NCBI GenBank assembly: GCA_036924085.1
Contig: JAVGWX010000011.1
Coordinates: 23,687,239 to 23,751,238 of the forward strand
From: Ariolimax columbianus
Lineage: Eukaryota; Mollusca; Gastropoda; Stylommatophora; Arionidae
Direction: 5' to 3'
Length of the DNA: 64,000 bases
The notes under the pieces were generated by a model, which did not search any database, had not been told where the DNA came from, and worked only from the letters and a program-made list of their open reading frames with translations. Of the stretch, positions 55,847 to 64,000 are shown piece after piece. The translations under genes were made by a program, and so were the position numbers. Each line of letters starts with the position of its first letter. The first letter of the stretch is position 1.

Positions 55847-56105
55847 TGTTATTACTGTTGTTGTTGTTGTTGCTGTTGTTGTTCTTGTTGTTGTTGTTGA
55901 ATACCCACGAATGAATATGTTTACTCTTTTGTGCCCTCTGAAAAGGGCCACTAGCTTTTTAACATTCCGAGCGTGCGGATTAAGGTGAACCAGGCTTATC
56001 AGGTCTGTTGTGCTATGATTTGCTTCATCTGCGTGACGATCACTACTGCGGGGATCACGTCGATCTTCACATCGCTGTATTGGGCCTTTAGCAGACAGTT
56101 CTATC
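55847..56105 (+). repeat. rep-F copy with (GTT)n end, no array
   Basis: (GTT)n at 55855-55898, CTCTTTTGTGCCCTCTGAAA, AGGTGAACCAGGCTTATCAG, TGATTTGCTTCATCTGCGTG, GGGGATCACGTCGATC. The later part and the array are missing or replaced by the tRNA-like unit that follows. Confidence 0.75.
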
Positions 56106-56109
56106 AGGA

Positions 56110-56258
56110 AGGAAATGTTATCTCATTGTAGGAAACCACCGGTTGTTTATTGGGTGAGCTAGCCATTACACTTGCATCGAGATGAGCGTGCCGGTAGCAG
56201 GAATTGAACCACAGACCTTTGCGCGAGTGCGCTACCTCTGCGCTAATAAAACATAATG
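56110..56258 (-). mobile_element. tRNA-headed SINE fragment
   Basis: The minus strand has TTAGCGCAGAGGTAGCGCAC (A box) and CTGTGGTTCAATTCC (B box) with tRNA-like spacing. One copy only; the body (CTCATCTCGATGCAAGTG) is short. Related to rep-G by its head. Confidence 0.6.
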
Positions 56259-56399
56259 TGACAGTCTTTGTTTACTGTTGTGATTTTTTTTTAAAATACG
56301 CGGCTGTATACAACTGTTAATTTTGATATCCCTACAGTAAAATAGGAATACGTTAGTAATTTAAAAAAAAAATATTAATGCAAACCATGCATCCATGTC

Positions 56400-56800
56400 T
56401 CCTTATACCCAGCTATACAATTTAAAACTTGGGAAAGTTGAATACAATCCATGGATATTTATCTCTGTATACCCAGTTGTACGATCCAAAATTTAAAAAA
56501 GGTGAATACATTCTATGGATATTTGTCTCTGTATACCCAGGTTTACAATCGAAAATTTTTTTCAGTTGAATACAAACCATGGATATTTGTCTCTTTTTAC
56601 CAAGTTGTACAACTCAAAATTTTGAAAAATGAAATACAAACCATGGATATTTGTTTCTTTATACCCAGTTGTAAAATCCAAAATTTGAAAAAGTTGAATA
56701 CACACCATTTATATATGTCTCTGTATACCCAGTTGTACAGTCCAAAATTGAAAAAAAGTCCAAAACAAACCATGGATATTTGCCTCGTTATTCACAATTC
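56400..56800. repeat. about 64-bp tandem repeat
   Basis: Six units around CCATGGATATTTGTCTCTGT and TACCCAGTTGTACAATCCAA. Many plus-strand frames stay open (170 codons) but substitutions are not codon-biased by eye. Confidence 0.9.
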
Positions 56801-57187
56801 CACGTGTTGGGAAGTTATGTGGTGGTATTTATTTCAATGTTTTACCATGGGATTGTACACAATGTCAATTTCTTTTCTCAAATCTCTTCAATACAAATCT
56901 AAACATCGATTTGTGGTTAATGAAGAATTCAAATATAACCGTGGATATGTGTTTCTTGGATAGAAGACATAAAACAGGAGGTTCTTGACTGATTCCTTGT
57001 AGTTGGGACATAATGACGTTTTCCTTCATAAAGCTGGTCTTCTCAATTAATATGTTTGTTGGCAGTTTCTTGACCTATCTCAGATTTAAGATCAGACTCT
57101 TGTCTTTTTGTTTCTTCTAGGATAGGTTCTGCGGATCTGTTTGTACTTGGTGTCTGAAACATATGCGGCCTGTCTGGGATGCAGCTC
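56801..57187. other. unassigned sequence
   Basis: No recognised gene; a minus frame at 57043-57252 partly reads into the SINE-1. Confidence 0.35.
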
Positions 57188-57397
57188 TCTATTCCACATG
57201 GGGGTGTGCGTTGCACTACGGTTTTTATTTTGCGCCTGTCGACCCAGTGCATCCGCCTTATGTAAGGGTCTGCTTCCTCCTGGATTTTATAAGGGTTTGC
57301 TTCCCTCTGGGGTAACGGCCGGTGCTCTGATGGGGATCGAACCCAGCACCTTAGGGTTGTGAGCCGCGTCCCTTAACCACTAGCCCACGCCGTCCCC
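57188..57397 (-). mobile_element. SINE-1 copy
   Basis: Reverse copy with B box reversed (GGGGATCGAACCC) and head reversed (CTAGCCCACGCCGTCCCC). A deletion has removed most of core 1 (CATCCGCCTTATGTAAGGG). Confidence 0.88.
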
Positions 57398-57631
57398 TTT
57401 GTAGCTCACTGATTAAGCCATTCATGTATACTGTTGTTTCTCAGGTCTTCCTCACATATCTGAAGTGCGATGTTAGGTAGTGGATGTGGTAGCGAGTAGT
57501 GATGCCCCACCTCGGGACAGGTCATCCTCATTATCATACCCTGGGTCCGCGACATGGCCAGGTACCCACTTAAGCACAACTTCTGCTTCCAAACAGGCAA
57601 ACAGTAAGTCAATCAATTTGTAGACGGGATG

Positions 57632-57975
57632 AGCAGCGCATGAGCTGCAGCGGTCAGCGACTCATAGCTGACTGCTAGCGTCAGGGCCAGTAAACCAGAG
57701 CTGCCAAGACCCTTCTACACCTCCACGCGGTGATCCTAGATAACAGACTGCAGCAGGGCAGACTGGCTAAGGAGAAGGGATCGAAGAGGGAGGGCAACCC
57801 GGTACTCAAAAAATGCTTGCTGAAGTCGGATGTGTTGGCCCGAAAGGTGGAAATATCTCAATCAAGCTGTAAACCACGACATAACGCATTCCGTTCTCTA
57901 GACTACATTCCGCTACTTGCAAAGCTTTTTTCAGGGCCTATGTAGAGGGAGATTGAGAGCGAACAATGAAGAAGC
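57632..57975 (+). repeat. rep-A copy
   Basis: Clear full-length copy: GAGCAGCGCATGAGCTGCAG start, CCACGCGGTGATCCTAGATA, core 1 (GCTGAAGTCGGATGTG), end in GAGATTGAGAGCGAACAA then AAGAAGCG. Confidence 0.9.
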
Positions 57976-58234
57976 GAAAGAATATGTAAACGTTAAAATT
58001 GAAAATGGCAGCAGACTTTATTCAACAATCTAGCCTCCGTCTACAAGAGCAATGATCCAAAATAAAAATAAGAAATAGAAATAAACAGCTAGCTTGTACA
58101 GGAGATGGAGACTACAGAGACAAGCGCCCTTTATAGCTCTGCCTAATAAATCCTTCGTGTGTACCAACGCAATAAGAAAAAACTCGTCTGGTAGTAGTAA
58201 TTTTAGTTCTCTTTTAGATCATATATTGAAGGAT

Positions 58235-58560
58235 AATACCATGAATAAGTGTTTATTAAACCCAAGGATAAGTATTTCTTATTACCATGGATAAGTTTTT
58301 TTTAATACTATGGATACGCATTTCTAAATGCAATGGATTAGTATTTCTTGATACCGTGGACAATTATTTCTTAATACCATGGATAAGTATTACTTAATGC
58401 AATGGATAAGAATTTATTAAAGACAGGGATAAGTATGCCATATATAAGTGGTTCTTAATGTTATAGATAAGTATTTCTTAATGTCATAGATAAGTGTTTC
58501 TTAATGCCATAGATAAGTATTTCTCAATGCCATAGATAAGTATTTCTTAATGTCATATAT
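58235..58560. repeat. 23-bp tandem repeat, left part
   Basis: About 13 units around GATAAGTATTTCTTAATGCC. Resumes at 59103 after a LINE insertion and continues to about 59250. Confidence 0.88.
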
Positions 58561-59102
58561 AATAGCTGTCCATCGTTGTCGATGAGGACCGCCGACATCA
58601 TCCTTGTCACAGATTTCCCTGTTGGGTGTGGGTGCGCATGTGGCTGAACAGGCCAATGCGAGCACGAAAACATCTGCTACATATCGGGCACACTAGGTTT
58701 GTAGAAGGGGATGGTGTTCCCGCTGCTCGGGATTTCCGCGTCTCGCGTCTGCTCTGGGCTTTCACAACACGGTCGTCTTCACCGGCAGCTACACCCGATT
58801 TGACTGCGCTTCTCCAGTCAGATCTGTTTTGCGCAAGACATTCCCAGGTGTCGATGTCTATCTGGCAACTTTTTAGTGAGTCCTTCAGACCGTCATTAAG
58901 ACGTTTCTTTGGGCGCCATCTCTTGCGCCATCCCTCTCTCAGCTCGCCGTAGAGAAGCTTCTTTGGGAGCCGCTCGTCTGACATACGGACGAGGTGTCCA
59001 GCCCATCCTATTCGTGCTTTTTCTAGCAGTGCATGGATGCTGGGGATGTTAGCCCTCGAGAGAACCTCGAAGTCAGTGACACGATCTTGCCATCAGATGT
59101 GG
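58561..59102 (-). mobile_element. R7: LINE 3' end with C2H2 zinc finger
   Basis: The minus strand encodes VTDFEVLSRANIPSIHALLE, ARIGWAGHLVRMSDERLPKK, LLYGELREG, IDTWECLAQNRSDWRSAV, and a terminal C-x2-C-x12-H-x3-H finger (CPICSRCFRARIG, then HMRTH). The 3' end carries the hairpin CATCGTTGTCGATG next to AGCTATTATAT. Inserted into the 23-bp array, with TGTCATATAT at 58551-58560 and 59103-59112. The 125-codon C-terminal frame is open. The finger probably contacts nucleic acid; clade is not assigned. Confidence 0.85.
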
Positions 59103-59250
59103 TGTCATATATGTCATATATAAGTGTATCTTAATGGCATAGATACGTATTTCTTAATGCCATAGATACGTATTTCTTAATGTGATATATACGTATTTCT
59201 TAAAGACAGGGATAAGTATTTCTTAATGCCATAGATATGTATTTCCGAGA
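59103..59250. repeat. 23-bp tandem repeat, right part
   Basis: Continuation of the array at 58235-58560, about six units, interrupted by R7. Confidence 0.85.
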
Positions 59251-59355
59251 TACTAGAAAATAGATATGAACGAAACCTACGCTGCAGCAAACGGTGGAGG
59301 GATCTTCCTCATGGACAAAGAGTAATACAAATAAAAACAACTAACAAATAATAAT

Positions 59356-59745
59356 ACTAGTTGCCCATCGCATGCCAAGATGGCGACAGCGTCAGACATA
59401 TGTATTCAGATGTAACCGCACGTGACTGTGCAGTCCAATCGGAGCGTGCCAAACTCTATGGCATGTTGGGCACATGTTGACAATGTTAGTAATTGGGCTA
59501 TCTTGCATGCTTTCATTTCGTGCTGATCGCTTATTATGTGTCCCAATTAATGGTACCCTTCTCAGTGTTGTGAGCACCATGCGTGATGGCATTGCACCAG
59601 CGGAACGGTTTGGAGCAAGCAGCTCACAGGAGGCAACGTGAATGTTCAAAGAATCTTTCAGAGAGCCTTTGTGTCCGTTTCATCTGCCGCTCCGACGAGC
59701 GCTTGCCTATCTTGAGGTCAATGTACAACAGTTGGTATGAAAGTG
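59356..59745 (-). pseudogene. R8: second C2H2-finger LINE 3' end
   Basis: The minus strand reads DTLK-like LSERFF in one frame, then LAPNRSAGAMPSRMV and a C-x2-C-x12-H-x3-H finger (CPTCHRVWHAPIGL, then HVRLH). The end GGTATTGCCCATCGC-type terminus (TAGTTGCCCATCGCATGCC on plus) matches 14868. Same architecture as R7 but a diverged family; frames are shifted near 59640. Confidence 0.72.
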
Positions 59746-59780
59746 TGTATCAGGTAAACGGACATCATGCCCAATCCATT

Positions 59781-59814
59781 TTCTTCTTCTTCTTCTTCTT
59801 CTTCTTCTTCTTCT

Positions 59815-59861
<47 letters not shown>

Positions 59862-60118
59862 TTCTTCTTCTTCGTACGCTGTCAGACGTCAACTTGAATT
59901 TGTTCGAAGAAAGCAGCTGTCATCCTGAGGCTGCCGACACTGCCATAAAGCTTGTCTAGTGTTGGCACTTGTGATGGCCACATGTGCTTTCTCTGGTCCT
60001 CGTATGTCGAGCAATTTTTCAGCAGATGTTCAGCGGTCATTTTCCCTGTACCACAGGTGCATTCGTCAGTGCCACCTATCTTCAGTTTATTGAATAGATG
60101 GTACCTCAGTCTGTTGTA
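59781..60118 (-). pseudogene. N5: diverged N-type 3' end with 90-bp GAA tail
   Basis: (TTC)n with one TCC at 59781-59872, then GTACGCTGTCAGACGTCAAC, TCATCCTGAGGCTGCCGACA, CAGCAGATGTTCAGCGGTCA and GAATAGATGGTACCTCAGTC. Same subfamily as 23173-23545. Coding frame is destroyed. Confidence 0.82.
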
Positions 60119-60378
60119 TGCCTATTCCATTTGACATTGGGGCTCTACAGCAGTGTGTAGATGCCAGAAGCTCTTGTCCTTCTGAGGACCTCAGAATTGA
60201 AGCCAAGTGTCAAGCCACTCGATCCTGAGGAGACAGCTCACTGGTAAAAAGATGAGTTTCCTGAAATACCTACTATTGAATGTCCGTGTTTCGCATGCGT
60301 ATAGAATAAATAGTAACAGCCACGATTAGTATATATTGATACAACAGAGTCGCTTTATATATATTTTGTTTTGTTTTT

Positions 60379-60616
60379 TGCGTTCGCCTAATTTCTCTAT
60401 TCCCCAAGGCGGTGTACGTTGCACTGTGGTTTTCATTTTGCACCTGTCGGCCTACTGCATCCGACTTCAGCATGCATTTTATGTAAGGGTCTGCTTCCTC
60501 CTGCATTTACTAAGGGTTTGCTTCCCTGGGATAACGGCCGGTGCTGTGATGGAGATCGAACCCACCAACTTCGGATTGTGAGCCCTGTCCCTTATCCACT
60601 AGCCCACGCCGTCCCC
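60379..60616 (-). mobile_element. SINE-1 copy
   Basis: Reverse copy, complete from CGTTCGCCTAATTTCTC to CTAGCCCACGCCGTCCCC, with core 1 reversed (CATCCGACTTCAGC) and B box changed (GGAGATCGAACCC). Confidence 0.9.
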
Positions 60617-60660
60617 AACGGAACGTACGGCTATGAACAACAGCCTTAGATCGAAAATCG

Positions 60661-60826
60661 CTGCAAAACTGCCCGACATACGAGGATCAGAGAGAGCAGA
60701 TGTGGCCATCACCAGTGGCAACACTAGACAAGCTCTATGGCAGTGTCGACAGCCTCAGGATGACCGCTGCTTTTTTCGAAAAAATAAAGGTTGATATCTG
60801 ACTGCGTACGATGAAGAAGAAGAAGA
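60661..60826 (+). mobile_element. N7: 166-bp N insertion with target duplication
   Basis: A severely 5'-truncated plus-strand copy of the N 3' end, from CTGCAAAACTGCCCGACATA to a (GAA)n tail. Flanked by AGATCGAAAATCG at 60648-60660 and 60827-60839. Encodes only the last part of the C-terminus. Confidence 0.92.
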
Positions 60827-60839
60827 AGATCGAAAATCG

Positions 60840-61154
60840 TTCAAACCTATTCACTACCTTTTCAACTTGTCTGTACAGTGCATTTGAAACCCAATAGATA
60901 TACTTACACTATAATTTATTAAGTGCACAATAGCGCTAGAATTCAAAGAAGCGATGTGAACGTAAAATTAATTGTTCATTGCATACTTAACAATAGTGTT
61001 GCCTTCTACTTATGGTGACTAACGAACGTAGGTATCAAAGTGACGTTTATTGAAGAAAAGCTGAAAGTGATAGTTGAAATGTATCATCTTCTATTCTGTT
61101 TCTTCTTCTTCGGTGTTCGTCTTGAAAAGAACCACGTTGTGGGGCTGAAAATGG
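60840..61154. other. unassigned sequence
   Basis: No gene or recurring family seen. Confidence 0.35.
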
Positions 61155-61395
61155 GCCATAGTGAATGAGCTGACGGCAGGCGATGACTCATCACCGGCTC
61201 ATTGTATCAGGATCAGTGAACCAGAACTGACCTTGACCCTGTTCTGCCTCCACGCGATGGCGCTGGAAACAGGCCGCGCTAGTGTAGTTTGGTTAAGATG
61301 AAATGGATCGCAATGTGAAAGCAAACCTGCGACCAAAAAAGGACCGAAACGTGCATATATCGCAACATCGCTGTAAACTACAACACAACCTCCTT
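61155..61395 (+). repeat. rep-A copy, strongly diverged
   Basis: GAGCTGACGGCAGGCGATGA, GCCTCCACGCGATGGCGCTG, GGACCGAAACGTGCATATAT and GCTGTAAACTACAACACAAC follow rep-A order at low identity. Confidence 0.65.
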
Positions 61396-61648
61396 TTCAT
61401 GATGAATGCAGAAGAAGAAAATGAAGAAATGTGTGACGTTGTGGCTGATGAAAAGAGCGCTGGTACAGCTTAGCGCCGTAGATGGGTGCGCTTGCACTTA
61501 TCCGCAACCTCGCTTATTCTATATCATGCTAAATCTTACAGAGCAAACAGTATCGCAAGCATGCTGCACATTATTTTTTTTTCTCTTAGCACATGTTTTC
61601 TTGATTGATACTTAACTTGAGTATATGGCTTTTTGTCGACGTTTTTGG

Positions 61649-61651
<3 letters not shown>

Positions 61652-61721
<70 letters not shown>
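61652..61721. repeat. (TA)n microsatellite
   Basis: About 70 bp of pure TA adjacent to the (ATG)n tail of the LINE at 61722. Confidence 0.97.
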
Positions 61722-61723
<2 letters not shown>

Positions 61724-62945
61724 TCATCATGTAGCATGCCCTTTACAGAACGTCGTTCCTATCATAGTCTGTCTGAAAGAAACTCTTTCCTTTGCCAAAA
61801 CTCCATCCTCCGCTACAGTCATACCCAGGCATTACTGGATATCTTGGTGCCATCGTCTTCTTGGTCTACCCTTGCCCCTTTTATCTCTCTAGACCGTTGT
61901 GTCTCTTGATGTGACCAAAGTATTTACATTTTCTGGCCAAAATGTAATTGATAAACCAGTTCTCCTCTATGCTTAACTCTTTTGCCGAATGTCTACATTT
62001 GCATTTTTCTCTGTCCAGGGTATTCTGAGGATATTTCTGTAACATTTTGACTCGAAGGATTCGATTCTTTGTCTAGCAGTTTTGGTAATCGTCCATGATT
62101 CCCAGCTATAAGCTGCCACAGGAAAAACACAGGCTCTCAAGACTTTTACTTTTATCATTTTGTTGGGTGCTCTGCCATAATTTCTTCAGGCTGTTCAGTC
62201 TCTGCATTCTCATGGCTAGTCTTCTTCTGATTTCTTTCGAGCAGTTCCCATGTTTGTCAATTCTGGAGCCCAGATATTCAAAATGCGTGACCTGATCTAT
62301 TTCCTCACCACCCACTGTAAATTTAAGTTCACATTGTGTTTTGTGGATGGTCATTATCTTTGTTTTATTTATGTTTATAAACAGGTTTTTTTCTTTACTG
62401 TGTCAATTTACAGCTGGAATTAGCTGCTCTAGCCCTTCTGCACGTCTTGATAGTATCACTGTATCGTCTGCGTATCGTAACTCTGGAATCTCGTACCCGC
62501 CAATCGTAAATGTATCTAAACTTTAAATGTTCTCGTCTTCTCTAACATTTCTCATTATATATTCTGTATAGATGTTGTACAGATAAGATGAGAGGATACA
62601 TCCCTGTTGTACTCCCTTTTGCACTACGAACCAATCTGATGTTTGCCCAGATACTCGGACAGCGGCTCGCTGATCTTGGTATAATGTTTCAATGAGATGT
62701 ATAATGTGCAATAAAAACCCCATTTCCTTCATGATGTTCCACAGATTTTGATGTTTTACCGCATCGAAGGCCTGGTGTAATCAATGGAACACGTGTACAG
62801 GTCTACATTAAACTCTCTACATTTTTATATTCCGTAGATATTCCTCAAATTGAATATTTGGTCCCTGGTCCCTCTGTCTTTCCTAAAACCTGATTGGACT
62901 TTCTTTTTATCTCTATCCTTCATAATAGGATCCGCAAGAGAATTT
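61722..62945 (-). pseudogene. R9: LINE RT region with (ATG)n tail
   Basis: Minus-strand traces from 5' to 3': RDQGPNIQFEEYLR and FHxLHQAFDAVKHQNLW (catalytic Asp region), LIETLYQDQRAAVRVSG, VQKGVQQGCILSSYLYNIYT, a gap where the FADD-type motif should be, VTHFEYLGSRIDKHGNCSKE, LRACVFPVAAYSWESWTI, YRNILRIPWTEKN, and ARKCKYFGHIKRHNGLER. Stops and frameshifts separate them. 3' end is GCATGCTACATGATGATGAT, as in R4. It is cut on its 5' side before a (TA)n tract. Confidence 0.85.
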
Positions 62946-62974
62946 TGCTAGCGTAGCTGATTATATGTAAGAAA

Positions 62975-62977
<3 letters not shown>

Positions 62978-63057
<80 letters not shown>
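62978..63057. repeat. (TA)n(CA)n microsatellite
   Basis: About 65 bp TA and 14 bp CA. Confidence 0.97.
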
Positions 63058-63213
63058 GATAAACGTTCAAATCAAACCTGGACTTTTTGTGCCAGTTTAA
63101 CCTGAATGGATTATAGTGTGCTGGAACTACTATCATTAGTTAGGGGCACTTATGTCCTATTACTGCTAGGTGGCCCACTTGCCATGGGCCAATCACGTGA
63201 CAAATAAATACAA

Positions 63214-63430
63214 TTGGAGGATAACATTGTTAGTCCTTGCATGGAACAGCGTGTTATGATGACGTTTCTTGTGAAAAAAGGCGTGAAATCTGCGGAAATC
63301 TTACAGCCCAGAGCTCGCTCCAAGCGATTTCCGCCTGTTTGGACCCGTAAAAGAATTCTTGGGAGGTCAGTATTCAGCACTGATAACAAAGTGAATCAGG
63401 CTGTCCTGGATTGGTGTGGCACTGATGACG
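63214..63430 (+). pseudogene. internally deleted mariner-like open frame
   Basis: The frame holds MEQRVMMTFLVKKGVKSAEI, matching the mariner N-terminal helix pattern (EQR..I.FL...K...EI), then jumps to RILGRSVFSTDNKVNQAVLD followed by W, matching the C-terminal pattern (GRRFSTD.EV..AV..W). The catalytic core that should lie between is missing. It runs into the 16-bp array and ends. Motif matching only; a profile search would decide. Confidence 0.5.
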
Positions 63431-64000
63431 TGTGGCACTGATGACGTGTGGCACTGATCACATGTGGCCCTGATGACGTGTGACACTAATGACGTGTGGC
63501 ACTGATCACACGTGGCACTGATGACGCGTGACACTGATGACGTGTGGCACTGATCACATGTGGCACTGATGACGTGTGACACTGATGACGTGTGGCACTG
63601 ATCACATGTGGCACTGATGACGTGTGGCACTGATCACGTGTGACACTGATGACATGTGGCACTGATTACATGTGGCACTGATCACATGTGGCACTGATCA
63701 CATGTGGCACTGATGACGTGTGGCACTGATCACATGTGGCACTGATGACGTGTGACACTGATCACGTGTGGCACTGATGACGTGTGGCACTGATCACGTG
63801 TGGCAATGATCACGTGTGGCACTGATGACGTGTGACACTGATCACGTGTGGCACTGATGACGTGTGGCACTGATGACGTGTGGCAATGATCACGTGTGGC
63901 ACTGATGACGTGTGACACTGATCACGTGTGGCACTGATGACGTGTGGCACTGATCACATGTGGCACTGATGACGTGTGGCAATGATCACATGTGGCACTG
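63430..64000. repeat. 16-bp tandem array, runs off the window
   Basis: About 35 units of CACTGATGACGTGTGG alternating with CACTGATCACATGTGG and CACTGATCACGTGTGG. It continues past the right edge. Minus frames (SVSHVISATCDQCHT) are array artefacts. Confidence 0.95.

Noticed and set aside
63367..64000. CRISPR-like regular repeats
   Set aside because: Units are direct 16-bp tandem repeats without unique spacers; the genome is eukaryotic. The 37-38-bp arrays were rejected for the same reason.

Overview
This is a eukaryotic, repeat-saturated, gene-poor window. I find no host protein-coding gene, rRNA or intact tRNA gene that I can defend. Almost everything recognisable is a retrotransposon, a SINE-like dispersed repeat, a dead Tc1/mariner transposase, or a tandem array. 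The mix (I-group-like and CR1/L2-like non-LTR elements, many tRNA-headed SINEs, Tc1/mariner relics, very long microsatellites) suggests an invertebrate, most likely a mollusc and perhaps a gastropod. That is an inference from element types; there is no host marker gene.

Working names. N = non-LTR element with reverse transcriptase (RT), RNase H and a (GAA)n 3' tail. K = CR1/L2-like LINE with a (GTTAA)n-type tail. R = assorted other LINE 3' ends. SINE-1 = tRNA-headed, A-rich-tailed SINE. rep-A to rep-H = dispersed families seen at least twice here.

Region 0-9 kb: a 30-bp minisatellite split by N1 (1223-4283), which carries a 1029-codon open frame; rep-A and rep-B copies; N2 inserted inside a K element. 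9-19 kb: GT/GA-rich sequence, rep-C, a K element split by a SINE-1, rep-E, rep-F, rep-D with its tetranucleotide tail, and a 37-bp array. 19-33 kb: rep-A, E, G and H copies and a run of arrays (45, 56, 51, 24, 38, 41, 24 bp). 33-36 kb: K and R fragments, a Tc1-like and a mariner-like transposase pseudogene. 36-39 kb: an 18-bp array growing from a rep-B tail, a trinucleotide tract, and a 1-kb tetranucleotide ladder growing from a rep-D tail. 40-46 kb: N3 inside a SINE-1 and N4 inside a rep-A, both with clean target-site duplications. 44-51 kb: rep-F copies with small to very large 38-bp arrays. 51-64 kb: K and R LINE ends, rep-C, more arrays, SINE-1 copies, a small N7 insertion with target duplication, a longer RT relic (61.7-62.9 kb), a deleted mariner-like open frame, and a 16-bp array running off the edge.

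The most coherent theme is that nearly every dispersed family has its own short tandem repeat at one end, and several large satellite arrays lie exactly there, as if seeded by those tails. N1, N3 and N4 are young: open frames, close to one another, flanked by target-site duplications, and they date the nesting order. Two SINE-like families share one core, three others share a second core, and rep-C shares a terminal hairpin with a zinc-finger LINE, which suggests modular SINE evolution and tail-dependent mobilisation. Boundaries of dispersed repeats were set by eye from copies within this window and are approximate unless a target duplication is given.
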